Below are positions 32,463-46,078 of a stretch of 64,000 bases of DNA, in pieces. The stretch is from Salvia splendens (Eukaryota > Streptophyta > Magnoliopsida > Lamiales > Lamiaceae): the NCBI RefSeq assembly GCF_004379255.2, contig NC_056047.1, positions 16,010,293-16,074,292 of the forward strand. Reading direction: 5' to 3'. The notes beneath the pieces are model-generated. The model ran no database searches. It was not told where the DNA came from and saw nothing but the letters and a program-made list of their open reading frames with translations. The stretch's first letter is position 1, and every line of letters starts with the position of its first letter. Both the position numbers and the translations under genes were made by a program.

Positions 32463-32718
32463 TACTCCCTCCGTCCCGGATAATTCGTCTCACTTTGACT
32501 GGGCACGAGTTTTAAGAAATGTAGTGAAAAGTGAGTTGAAAAAGTTAGTGGAATGTGGGTCTTACTTTTATATATTAGTTTTATAATAAATGTGAGTAAG
32601 AATGAGTGAGTGGAATATGAGGTCCACTACAAAAAATAGTAAAAAGTGAAATGAGACAAATTATGTGGGACGAACCGAAATGAAAAAATGGGACAAATTA
32701 TCCGGGACGGAGAGAGTA
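32463..32718. mobile_element. Stowaway-like MITE, family D
   Basis: Ends TACTCCCTCCGTCCCGGATA and ATTATCCGGGACGGAGAGAG are inverted complements. The interior contains the tandemly similar phrases GTGAAATGAGACAAATTATG and ATGGGACAAATTATCC. 256 bp, non-coding. Confidence 0.75.
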
Positions 32719-33560
32719 TAATAAATTTAGTTTAGATCGATTTTGTTCAATTTTAATTTTCAAAAGACTTTGGTTTTAAATTCAATTTGGTATGAAAAAC
32801 ATCAAACCAATACTGAATGTTCTCCCGTAATTATAAATAAGTCATCCTCGTCAAATACTTCAAACGGGAATGAATGGCAAAAATTATGGTGCAGTTAGTG
32901 GCTGACGCAGAAAAGATAGTTAGGAGGAGCTTGATTGTATAATTTTTCCGTCTGACGGTGGTTGAGTCGTATTTCGTTTTAGATCGTCTTAAAATAGTTA
33001 AGCCATTTCTTATTTTGAAAAAAACTTTATTCTCTTTCCACCCTAAGCACTCATTTGTAATTTCCATACAGAAAAAATACTCCTACTAAGACGAAATTAT
33101 AAAGTCAATTTTCATAAATTTCTTAAAAATTGAGCAAACACTTTATCCTCTCCTTTTTGTTTTTCATATTTTCATTCTCGATTTCACATAATAAAATCAA
33201 TATAAAGAACTATAGTAAAACTACTTTTTTGAATAATTAAATTAATAAAGGAAATTAAACAAAAAGAGAAAAAACTGAACTTATAGATTAAAGCTACGAA
33301 GTTATGAAATTCTCGTGAATTCTATGGGAAATGATCTCAATTTATTATTCCAATTTTTACTGTCGACGACCTTGACCGATATTATCTCATAGTGTGGGGC
33401 TTGCAACATCAACTTTTTTGGGAGCCCAAAAAAATTGAAATTTTAATTTTTGGATTAATAGTATTTATTAGTAAAGGAATTAACATTATAATGGTTAAAG
33501 GGCTGTTTATAAATTGGATATGCCGTAACTAAAAGTGTTCATCCCACCCATTTCTGGTAA
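32719..33560. other. AT-rich intergenic region
   Basis: No supported gene, RNA or repeat. Confidence 0.45.
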
Positions 33561-34060
33561 TCTAAGAGCATCCATACTCTTGCCAAAATGTATGGAAGTG
33601 GGTCCGGACCCACTTTTATTTATTTTTTACTCTCTACTCTTCTCCAAGAGCACAACACTCACAGTCATGCTCTTCCGCAAGGACGTGCTCAAAAGTCCCA
33701 CCATTCTATTATTCAATTTAAATAAAAACATTTCCACAATATTATAATGTATTAAAAATACCCGGAATACTATTACAAATTACTACAAAATTAAAAATTA
33801 CATAATTAAAGTCCTAAAAATTAAAAATTATATAATTAAAATGGTGTTGGGTTGAACCATTCATGGTTCCATCCGCGAGAGTCGGAGGGGTGATCGCCGG
33901 AGCCGGACATTTTTTTTGCAAGAGTGAAAGATTGAGAATTGATGAGAGAATTGTAGTGTGGTGTGAATTTTTTTGTGTGGAAATGAGGGTATTTATAGAT
34001 GAAAAATGTGAATTTTGGGGGAAAAAATGAAAAATAAAGTAAAAGTGGAGAGAAAACGGA

Positions 34061-34259
34061 TACTCCCTCCGTCCGCCATTAGGAGCCCCGGTCACTTTTA
34101 CGCACTTGATAAAAATGATAATAAATAGTTAAAGTGGAGTCTTCTTAACATTATTCTCTCTCTTACCTTATCATTTCTCCACTTTAACTATTTATTATCA
34201 TTTTTATAAAACAAGTGCGCAAAAGTGACCGAGACTCCTAATGGCGGACGAAGGGAGTA
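34061..34259. mobile_element. Near-palindromic MITE
   Basis: Almost the whole 199 bp is one inverted repeat: TCCGTCCGCCATTAGGAG and CACTTTTACGCACTTG on the left pair with CTCCTAATGGCGGACGAAGG and CAAGTGCGCAAAAGTG on the right, and TAAATAGTTAAAGTGGAG pairs with CTCCACTTTAACTATTTA. A short unpaired loop lies near 34140-34175. A diverged relative lies at 61021-61246. Confidence 0.75.
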
Positions 34260-34418
34260 TAATTTATTGGGAGGTGGGAAAATATTTTTTTTAATTAAAT
34301 TCGAATTAAAAAAAATAGAAATAGCCAACAACAATAGCACGCTGTCACGTCGTCCTGCTCGTCGGCACGGACGTGCTCGATATATCGAGCAGCGCCGTGC
34401 CGTCGGCGCGAGCACAGC

Positions 34419-34564
34419 GGCAGACGCGGGTGTGTCGTGCCGTTGGCGCGGACGCCGTCAGCCCCATCGAGCAGCGATGGGGATGCGCGCCGACAGCGGC
34501 AGACACGGGTGTGTCGTGCCGTTGGCGCGGACGCCGTCCGCCCCATCGAGCAGTGATGGGGATG
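34419..34564. repeat. Tandem duplication of about 76 bp inside the Harbinger right end
   Basis: GCGGCAGACGCGGGTGTGTC recurs 76 bases later as GCGGCAGACACGGGTGTGTC, and CCCCATCGAGCAG.GATGGGGATG ends both copies. The second copy runs to the transposon terminus, so the first carries an internal copy of the near-terminal sequence. Confidence 0.75.
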
Positions 34565-34914
34565 CTCTAATCTTATTTAAATATTTTATTTAAAATATCA
34601 CTCCATAAAATAAAAATTCATTAAAAAAAATCCAATATAATAATTATTTACTTCATGTAGTATAAAATTATGACCCATTTCTATTATCTTTCTTCTCTAA
34701 AAAAGTATTTTATTACTTCTGTCTCCCACTTTTTTGGCAAAGAAACTTTCAACAAAAGGTAAACATTCTTTCTGTTAGTAGTAGTTTTTTTTAATAAACT
34801 AGTCATTCCTTTATATTTGTGCTTGTAGCTTGAGGTCTATTCTATTTAATGAGATGCAGCAAATACTTTTTGTTATATATTATCCGATGCAATTCGATGA
34901 TATATTTTTAAAGT

Positions 34915-36211
34915 GAGAAATTTCGGAAAAGGGGTTTAAATTCGCTGACCTTTCGAAATTTGGGATTCAATTCGCCAACCTTTCAAAATATGGGATTCGG
35001 GCATACGAAATTTTCAGAACTAGGGATTTTTGCATTTTTCTATTTATTCACTAATTATTTCTTATTGTTTTGATCACAATATTTATCAACTGACCAAAAT
35101 ACCCACCTCAAACAAAATTGGACGTGATTAAACTTCTGCCTCCTCCACCCTCCTCCTCGGTCCTCCCCTTCACCGCATCTCTCCCCCTTACTCAATTCCC
35201 AGTTGTTCTGTTTTAATATCAAAAAGTTTTGAGTCTTGCAAAATGGATTTGACAATTCACAATTGGAGAAAGCAAAACTTCTTGGGTTCAAGAACTATGT
35301 TGGAGTTGGTATCACCTGGTGGATTCAGAGATGGAGTGGGTGAGGCCGTGGAAGGTGGAGGTGGTGATGTTCCTATTGAAGGCCATGGCGGTGGTCTTGG
35401 AGGAGAATTTGGGCGTGGTGGAGACTGAGGCGGTATTGGGGAAGGGGAAGGATTACCGGGTGGCACGACTGGTGGTGGTGGTGAATCTTGGGGAGGTCTA
35501 TTTGAAGGTGGTGGAGGAGGGTTACGTGATGATGGTGGGGGCGAAGTATTAGGAGGCGGACGTGTAGGAGGAGAATTGCTCGGTGGTGAAGTTGATGGTA
35601 GAGGCGGGGAACTATTTACAGGTGCTGGTGGGGGCGGGGGCGAATTAGTCGAGGGAGGTGGCGTAATAGGACTAGTTGGTGGTGGATCAGGTGGAGGCGG
35701 AGAGGAAGTTGGAGGAGGTGCATTGTCTGGTGGAGGAGGAGCATTTGCCGGAGGAGGTGGAGCATTGGGCGGAGAAGGAGGAGAGGATGGTGGTAGTGGG
35801 GGGGCAGGCGAATCCGGCTGAGGTGGCTGTGCAAGAGGAGGACTTGACGGAGGTGAATTGGGCTGAGGTGGTAGTGATGGTGGAGAAGGAGCAGGGGAGG
35901 GCGGAGGGGTTGGTGAATTTGGGGAGGGAGATGCACAAATCAAATTCTACCATTCCCTACCAAATCAAAACCAACATATCCACTTAACTATTTACCGTAA
36001 CACAACATACATCTTTGAGGTGGGTATTTTGGTCAGTTGATAAATATTGTGATCAAAACAATAAGAAAGAATTAGTGAATAAATAGAAAAATGCAAAAAT
36101 CCCTAGTTCTGAAAAATTCATATGCCCGAATCCCATATTTTGAAAGGTTGGCGAATTGAATCCCAAATTTCGAAAGATCAGCGAATTTAAACCCTTTTTC
36201 CGAAATTTCTC
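34915..36211. mobile_element. Pack-MULE carrying a proline-rich (PERK/extensin-like) fragment
   Basis: The two ends are long, nearly identical inverted repeats of about 195 bp (34915-35107 and 36013-36211), starting GAGAAATTTCGGAAAA on each strand. The nine bases TTTTAAAGT stand directly outside both ends (34906-34914 and 36212-36220): a perfect 9-bp target duplication, the hallmark of Mutator-like elements. The 0.9-kb interior carries no transposase but a proline-rich coding fragment. A MULE holding host-gene sequence in place of transposase is by definition a Pack-MULE. The close match of the arms and the intact duplication point to recent insertion. Confidence 0.9.
35257..35943 (-). pseudogene. 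Captured proline-rich fragment, like the extracellular part of PERK receptor kinases
   Basis: The minus-strand frame is open for 228 codons and consists of Ser/Pro runs: SPPPP, PPPPDNAPPP, PPPPVVPPGNPSPSP, then NPPGDTNSN and a short non-repetitive tail ending in CFLQL. This composition matches the extracellular domain of proline-rich extensin-like receptor kinases or of extensins. The transmembrane segment and kinase domain are absent. There is no signal peptide, so the apparent start in MICASPSPNSPT is probably not the donor gene's start. The frame is undamaged, but low-complexity Pro codons resist stops, so openness is weak evidence of use. Whether it is transcribed is unknown. Confidence 0.6.
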
Positions 36212-36220
36212 TTTTAAAGT

Positions 36221-37783
36221 AATATATATACTCACTTCTGTGTACAATGCATTGTCATCTCTATTGATTAAATGTCACAACTAACAATATCTACAAGATT
36301 GTCTTAATGCGTATAAATCCAGTTCTAGATATATATTGGTTATCATGGCTTGAACGCACGTTACGATTTCAAAGAAAGCGGTTGACAAATTATAGCATCC
36401 CCTTGTGAATTTATTGATATGAAATTGACTATTTGAGCTACAATTAATATAAATTAGTTGTCAAATTTAATTTGCAAATTCCAACCTACCGTAATCGGAT
36501 GCTAATTTCATTAAATAAGTTTATTGTTGTACACGGTTCACTATCAATCTCAGAAATTAGTTAATTAATTAGGGCACTTGACTTGGTCTCTTCGCCTAGG
36601 TGGAAGTTAGACGCCGACTAGTTGAAAAATTGGGACTTGTGATCGATGCTAAAATATTTATATATTCATTCTAGAATCATAATTTAGGGACGTGAGACAA
36701 CCTATAATCCTTATATCAAAATAACAAACTAAATTAAAAGAGGTAATTTATGGCTGAAGTTATAATTTAATAAGTTTTCAGTCCAATTAGCCCAAGATCC
36801 AAATATATTGATCTAAAATTCGATGAACTAGCCCAATCGATAGATATCTCTATATGTTTGTTCATAGCTTTACCTTTTATTATATGCTACCTATTTATTA
36901 TAAATATAGGGATAATTAAGAATAAAAATGCACGAGTCAATTTTCATCACTAGCTTTAAGGTTAAAATTCAAATATTTAGGATTGGAATTGGGAAATTTC
37001 AAACACGATTAGTTTATTTTGATTAATTCCCAATGAAGCTTAATTGATTAGATCCGAATGATGATAAATTAATAATTGAGAGCCCTACTAAATTTATGGA
37101 TATCATATAAAGCCAATTCATGATAAATTAATAGTAATTGGAAAGGAGTTGGGGATCCTTAAAATATGATCGGGTGGATGTAATAGTAGAATAGTACGTA
37201 TGGCCCTATGGCCAAGGACCACAAATTAATAATATAAAAAAAAGTAGAGTAATAATTTAATGGGATGGACCCAAAATCATAATTATAAATTTGGGATTCA
37301 CTTCTCAAGTTTAGTTTCATTTACATTTTTTTAAAGTGATATTCCCACCTATTCTCGTAAAAACAATGACTTTTAAAATGACATAAATTTTAGTAGTACA
37401 ACGTAATTAATCAAGTAGAAAAAATAGATAGAAAAAATGATTAGGCCATCTGTTTATTTTCCAAGATTCTATTTATAAAATTGTACTACTAATTTCTTTG
37501 TTTTAAGTATATGTTTTGATTTTTAATCCATTTGAGAAAGTAATTAGAATCTTGAAAATAATGAAAGTAGTAGTAGTACTATTTTTCCTAATTCCCAATT
37601 TTTAAGTTATTCTTTTACCTAATTTATGATTCTTGTATATTTAAATTAAATATAAAATTCTATTTTTTATAGGATTGAAGGAGTATAATCCTAACACTGT
37701 AGATTTATATGTTTGTTAGTATTAGATATTCGAAGTTAATTATACAGTTTGATAGACGATGAGTTTAGTGGGAAAGCCTTTAA
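36221..37783. other. AT-rich intergenic region
   Basis: No supported gene, RNA or repeat. Confidence 0.5.
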
Positions 37784-37961
37784 TGTCAAAATTTGGAGCA
37801 TTACTTTGCTACGGTAGTTGACCTTAAAAATTTGAGCATTGCTTTTGCTAGTTTCTACGTAAGTTGACCTTCAAAATTTGATGCATCACTAATGCTACGT
37901 AAGTTGACCTTCAAAATTTGGAGCTTTACGTTTGCTACTTTGCTAAGTAAGTTGACCTTAG
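37784..37961. repeat. Imperfect tandem repeat of about 40-48 bp, four copies, each with a W-box
   Basis: The unit contains GCTACGTAAGTTGACCTTCA and CAAAATTTG. Its TTGACC core falls at about 37818, 37864, 37904 and 37952. The units diverge in the segment between the core and the next GCTA. Confidence 0.7.
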
Positions 37962-38255
37962 TAGTACTCCTATTAATTTAGCAGTAGCACTTAATTGAAA
38001 AGGTCCAAGTTCTAACTAATAATGAAAGGAATCCCAAATATTTCCTCTGGTGCTATATCAAAAGGAGTAAAGGGACCCATACAAAATTACTTCGGACACA
38101 AACTTAAAACATTTGAATCTAAATAGCTTAGAAAACCTCAAGAATTTTCTTAATAAAAAAATGTCCTCTTCTTCTTGAAGTGCAAAGGGGTCATACATAT
38201 CATGAAGCATAGTACAAATCGAACCATGACTGGAAAATGGAGAAGAAATGGTTAA

Positions 38256-40288
38256 GGCCATCCGCATCCCTATCTCTTATCCGTCTCTTAACCGTCTCAT
38301 CTTTTCACTATTCATGGGCCCCACTGTACTTTTCACCCCATCTCTTAACTAAGAGACAACACATGCATCCCTCCATCTCTTAACCGTCTCTTAACCATCT
38401 CATCCCTTAACTATTCATTCAATTTCATTTCCAACAAATTCAATTAATAAAAACACACTTCATTAAATAAAATAAAATTCTAAAAAAAATAAAAAATACA
38501 TAATTTTAAAAATACATAATTTAAAACTCAAAGAAGCAGAAGAAAGAGTTGTCTAATGACGATTATGTGTGTCTACTAGTTGCCAAATTTTGCCCAAATG
38601 TGCTACATTAGATCCTCCTAGAGTTGGGCGTGGGCGGTAGAATCACGTGTCCTTACCCGAATAGACAGTCGCTCTTGCAAAGACGGATGCACTCCACTGC
38701 GAGGAGGACTACTTGCGGTAGAGCTTCCCGGGTTTCAGGGTCGAACCAATTTCCCGCCTCAGGTCCTTCGTCGACGACAATCATGTTGTGCAAGATAATG
38801 CACGTATACATGATGTTGACCATATTCTCCATAAACCACGTACGAGCTGGGGCTTTGATAATGTTGAATCGAGCTTGGAGAACCCCGAACGCTCTCTCCA
38901 CATCCTTGCGAGCAGCCTCTTGCTCCTGCACAAAAAGAGCCTGTTTTTCGTTTATCGGCCTGTTGAACGTCTTCACGAAGGTTGGCCACTTCGGATAGAT
39001 ACCGTTGGTAAGATAGTACCCCATTTTATACTGACAGTTGTTAGCGATGAAGTTGATGGCCGGCGCTTTACCATTCAAAACTTCGCAGAAGAGGTCGGAT
39101 TGGTTGAGCACATTGACATCGTTGTTCGATCTAGGGACCCCGAAATACGCATGCCAAATCCATAGCCGGTAGTCGGCAACGACCTCGAGTATAACGGTGG
39201 GGTGGGTGCCTTTGTGGCCGCTCGTGTATGACCCCCTCCACTCCACAGGGCAATTCTTCCGTTGCCAATGCATGCAATCGACCCTGCCAAGCATCCCGGG
39301 GAATCCGTGCACTTCTTCGTGAAGTCGGAGCAGAAACTGACAATCTGCGGTGCTTGACTTCCGGAGAAATTCGTCGGTGAAGGCTGTCCGGACGCCTTTG
39401 CAGAAGTTCATCAACCACAGTCTCTCAGTGCTTTCCCCAATGTGCAGGTATTCGTCGAACACATCCGTCGTTTGTCCAGTAGCAAGCTGACGGATTGCTG
39501 CAGTACATTTCTAGAGCGGCGTGTGACTGGGACGGCCAACGGCGTCGAACCCTTCTTGGAAGTACTCTTCTCGGGCTGCCAATGTATTTGCGATATGTAA
39601 AAATAGTCGTTTCCGCATGCGGAAACGGCGACGGAAGTAGGTCTCTCCCCATACCGGGTTCTCACAGAAGTAATCGCGTACCAACCTTGCGGCGGCTTCC
39701 TCCCGGTTACGATGGATGTAAATCCGAGATCGCCTTTGAGGCGGCGCGACTTCCTCCTTCTCCCTACGTCGATCTTCTTCTAGCGATTCTTCCATTACTC
39801 GACGCATTTGCTCAAATGGATCCATGAATGGATTAAATTTGGGAGAAGTATACTGTTTTGAGATGAAGAATGTAGAGTATTTGAGTGAGAAAAGATAGTT
39901 TTTTTATGGTGGATTAATTTATGGGAATGATTTGATATTTATAGAAGTAATTGAGTGCTTAAAAAATAAAAATAATAATAAAAAATTTGTAAAAAACGGC
40001 TAGTATATTTTGGGATTTTTTTATTTTTTTGAATTTTTTCTGAATTTTAAAAAAAACAAAAAAAAACATTTTCAACTGAAATAAAGGACGCCCACTCGCG
40101 GGCCGGCGAGTGGGCGTCACGGACGAACCGGAGCTCGCCACGTGGCCAACGCGCGTGGCGAGCTGTCTCGCGCGCTACCTCTCCGCGGCGAGACGCCCGC
40201 CGAGACGAGACCGAGATAGATGGCTGCATCGCCGTCTCGCATCTCCGAGACGAGATAGAGACAACATCAAGACGCGATGCGGATGCTC
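38256..40288 (-). mobile_element. PIF/Harbinger-like element carrying only the transposase ORF
   Basis: The left end GGCCATCCGCATCCC and the complement of the right end, GAGCATCCGCATCGCG, are inverted repeats, and TAA flanks both sides (38253-38255, 40289-40291), as expected for Harbinger. Size is 2.03 kb. On the minus strand the order is a GC-rich block (40288 to about 40085), an AT-rich leader with TATAAATATC near 39940, and the transposase (39825-38653). No ORF1 lies in the element. It shares end sequence and overall plan with the ORF1-only element at 23834-25711. Confidence 0.85.
38653..39825 (-). pseudogene. PIF/Harbinger DDE transposase, one internal stop and damaged C-terminus
   Basis: From the ATG at 39825 the frame holds throughout about 390 codons, broken by a single TAG at codon 105 (39513-39511), between PSHTPL and KCTAAIRQLA, where relatives usually have Glu. 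The catalytic residues are all present: Asp183 (GRVDCMHW), Asp236 (SNNDVNVL) and Glu310 (RKDVERAFG). The N-terminus is acidic/basic and helical (MDPFEQMRRVMEESLEED), then YFRRRFRMRKRLFLHI, a conserved family block. Near codon 372 the frame seems to shift: another frame downstream (to about 38580) carries a family-like tail with two stop codons. As it stands it yields only a 104-residue peptide, unless the stop is read through. Confidence 0.88.
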
Positions 40289-40291
40289 TAA

Positions 40292-41100
40292 TATGGTGTC
40301 TTGATACTTGGACTAAAGATTGGTGTTCAAACTTCCCTTTAGCCAAGATTAGTGATCGATAATTTGAGTGACGTTAGGAAGTGGACGGCTCAGAGACTTT
40401 AAGAAAGACACCCGGAAACAATACTCACTTCTATTGTCGGACCATGATCTTAATTTATTGTTTACTTTCTAGTGTCTTGCTATTTACTTTGTTTGTTCTA
40501 GTTGTGTATTTGTCTGCAAGTTTGATGTTGCTTAAGAATTGTACGTTTTTTTTTATATTAGGCTTTCCCTACTTCCATTTTCCTTTGCGTTTAAGGTTAG
40601 TTGATCTTTTGTTTTGGTTTTTGAGCTATCTTTTATTATTTCAAGTAATGCCCTGCACTTGGCCGGTTGCCCATGGATGAAACCAAGAAACAAAAACCGA
40701 ATAAATGTAGTATTTGAATAATTTGAAAACAAAACTCGCTCAAAATTGGGGATATTGTATTTCTCACAAATTAAAAATAGTGAAACTATTTCAAATGACG
40801 AGAGTTACACGTAAATGTGAAAATTTTATTTGTTTTAATTTTTCTGATAATTGACATTTTCCTTTTATTTGGGCTTAGCGTATTAATCTGTAGCCCACGA
40901 AAAGTTTTCTTCTTTACAATAGAAGTGGGCTCCAATTTAGTTTCAACACTTATTATCTTATACTCCCAATTACATAATCGGAGCAATGAGGCCTCTAAAA
41001 CTCAAAAGTAATTAATGGCTTCTGAAGCCCATGACATGTTTTCAATATTATGTTTGGATGTTTGATAACAAAGTACTTGAGTTGGGAAATTCATACTCAC
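40292..41100. other. AT-rich intergenic region
   Basis: No supported gene, RNA or repeat between the Harbinger element and the SINE-bearing region. Confidence 0.45.
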
Positions 41101-41129
41101 TCCGTCAAAACTAAAATGATATGCGGAGT

Positions 41130-41316
41130 TGGCAACGGAGGGACAGATCTTGTTGCAATGAGTCTGGGTTCGAATCCTACTACTGTCGTATAGTTGCTTC
41201 CATCTCTCAAGCACAAGTATGAGGCCTTGGGAGATGGGCTGATTGAACCCCCTCACATGATGTCGGGACGGAGTGTGGGGGCTGCCAAGGCGACGGAATC
41301 GTCTTTTTGTTGCAAT
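41130..41316 (+). mobile_element. tRNA-derived SINE with 17-bp target duplication
   Basis: The sequence holds a pol III promoter layout: a box A-like TGGCAACGGAGGG at its start and a perfect box B, GGTTCGAATCC, at 41167-41177. It is bounded by direct repeats AAAATGATATGCGGAGT (41113-41129) and AAAATGATATACGGAGT (41317-41333), 17 bp with one mismatch, as left by LINE-type insertion. The 3' end has a T-rich stretch (GTCTTTTTGTTGC). The flanks suggest a short Stowaway-like MITE as target. Family unknown. Confidence 0.7.
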
Positions 41317-41339
41317 AAAATGATATACGGAGTACTTTT

Positions 41340-42995
41340 GTAGTTTGTCCAAAGTAAAATAATATATTTTTATTTTTAAAAATAATAATATAATTATCTC
41401 TCCCAAGTAATACACCTTACCATTTTTTTTTCTCTAATTAAAATAAAATACTCTCTTTTCTTTCTATTTAATATTTACATCCATTTTTTCTCTCTCTAAC
41501 AAAGATCTCCAACAATAGAGTAATTACCTTAATCAGCAACAATCAGAGAATGAATAGTAAACAAATGCAAAGTCTAAAGGGGGCATGAGTTTGAGATTTG
41601 CAGCTGCATCTATGTATAAACTTGCACCGACACCTTTCTGTTTCTATACTGAACAAATTAAAATTTTGATTGTTAAACTATATTCATAGTTTTATTTGGT
41701 ATTTGGGTCTATTTTCCATACAACCCATCCCCAACCCCAACACCAAAATAAACAATCCAAAAATCAAGGTCAACTCGCCTAAATTTTATGGTCAGTCGAT
41801 ATTCTACCATACAATATTTTTCAATGGTTTTGTGGCATTTCATCCAACTCAAGGCTATTGAAAATATAACAAAGATATTGCCGAATTCTGGTACAAAATA
41901 AATTCAAGGGTCAAATAAAACCTTGCATATTATTCTAAACTACCTAATGTAGTCAAACATAAAAATTTTAATTGTGAGTTGATTTGGTGCGTGCAAAGTT
42001 GCAATGCACCTAATATATTTTTACTAATTTGGGTTGGGAGACTAATTTTTCAAATTAGTCGTAGGAGAATTCTATATAAAATTCTGATATTTTTAAACTA
42101 ATGAAAAAAGATTTAAAATGTCTGCCAAATGTTTTGGAAAAGGGCCAAAAATTGGGGTGGCATCATTTAGAATTTGACTTCCCCCACTTCTTACTACTTT
42201 TGGCAACTTCATCAAACTAATTCGTTACCTTGTTAAACTTGCCTATATCAGTAGTATAAAATTATCACAATAAGATAAAAGTCAAAATTTCAATTTCCAT
42301 CAGAAACTAACCAAGATTCGACCGACAATTCGAACATATTATTCATAATTTTATTAGCTTACACAAATCGACAACTTGCAAAAAGACAATACAAAAATAT
42401 CATGATTAACTTATTCCCCACATTATAGTTCAGCACAAATCAATATAAGTAATATAGAAAACACACACACACACATGCACATATATTTGCCACCTCAATT
42501 CAAACGTGGAAGATCCGACGCCGATCTTTCCTAGCAAAAACGCCCATACAAATACACATGCATATCTCTGCACATTTCCCATTAAATAATCGCCACTTTG
42601 TCATTTTTATTACCATTTTAATTTTATACACCAATTAAATACTATACTATCAAACAACTATTGTACTTTGAGTTTCATTTAATTTTACTATTTCCAGTTA
42701 GATTCGAACCTATTTTTTTAATAATGACATGGACGCCGAGAATTCGAGGTAACCAAATTAACCGACCTAACTTACTAAATTATCATTATTTTTAACTGAA
42801 ATTATACATGATTAATTGAAAATTGATTTTAAGACCAGGGCAAATGTTGGTCTAAAATTTGAATTTAGTCAAAGTTGAATAATTTATCAATAATTATATC
42901 TTTTTCATTCTTGTAAAAACTCGTTGATATCTACCTAAATTTGTAGTAATATTCCTTTAGTTGTATTTCCACCACCATTTCCTCCAACTCCTCTC
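41340..42995. other. AT-rich intergenic region upstream of the endoglucanase
   Basis: No supported gene. A degenerate tRNA-like stretch lies near 42700-42775 on the minus strand (see the rejected list). The segment nearest 43000 is the promoter of the endoglucanase gene. Confidence 0.45.
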
Positions 42996-43000
42996 TCCAT

Positions 43001-43009
43001 TATATATAT
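43001..43009 (+). promoter_or_regulatory. Candidate TATA box of the endoglucanase gene
   Basis: TATATATAT follows a CT-rich stretch (CTCCTCTCTCCAT), 138 bases before the ATG at 43147. Confidence 0.45.
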
Positions 43010-43125
43010 GCACACACACCTCTTCTCATTCTCCAAATTGTATCCATTTTTGCTAACTATAGTACTACTATTTATTAAAAAACACTAACCACACAAATAA
43101 TTTTCATTCTATATTTTAATTATAG

Positions 43126-46078
<2,953 letters not shown>

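Larger units (their letters stand above)
33566..34567 (-). mobile_element. Non-autonomous Harbinger derivative keeping the start of ORF1
   Basis: Ends GAGCATCCATACTC and (complement of the right end) GAGCATCCCCATCACTGC are inverted repeats. TAA flanks both sides (33563-33565 and 34568-34570), a 3-bp target duplication. On the minus strand the order is the same as in the ORF1 elements: GC-rich block (34567 to 34325), AT-rich part with CTATAAATACC, a leader, then an ATG near 33910 followed by about 22 codons (MSGSGDHPSDSRGWNHEWF) before a stop. The rest of ORF1 is deleted. A hairpin MITE sits inside at 34061-34259. Confidence 0.7.

Noticed and set aside
35319..35987. Gly/Val/Glu-rich open frames on the plus strand opposite the proline-rich fragment
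   Set aside because: They are the complement of Pro codons and have no support of their own.
42690..42775. tRNA-like stretch on the minus strand with GGTTCGAATC
   Set aside because: Spacing to any box A is wrong and there is no cloverleaf or flanking repeat.
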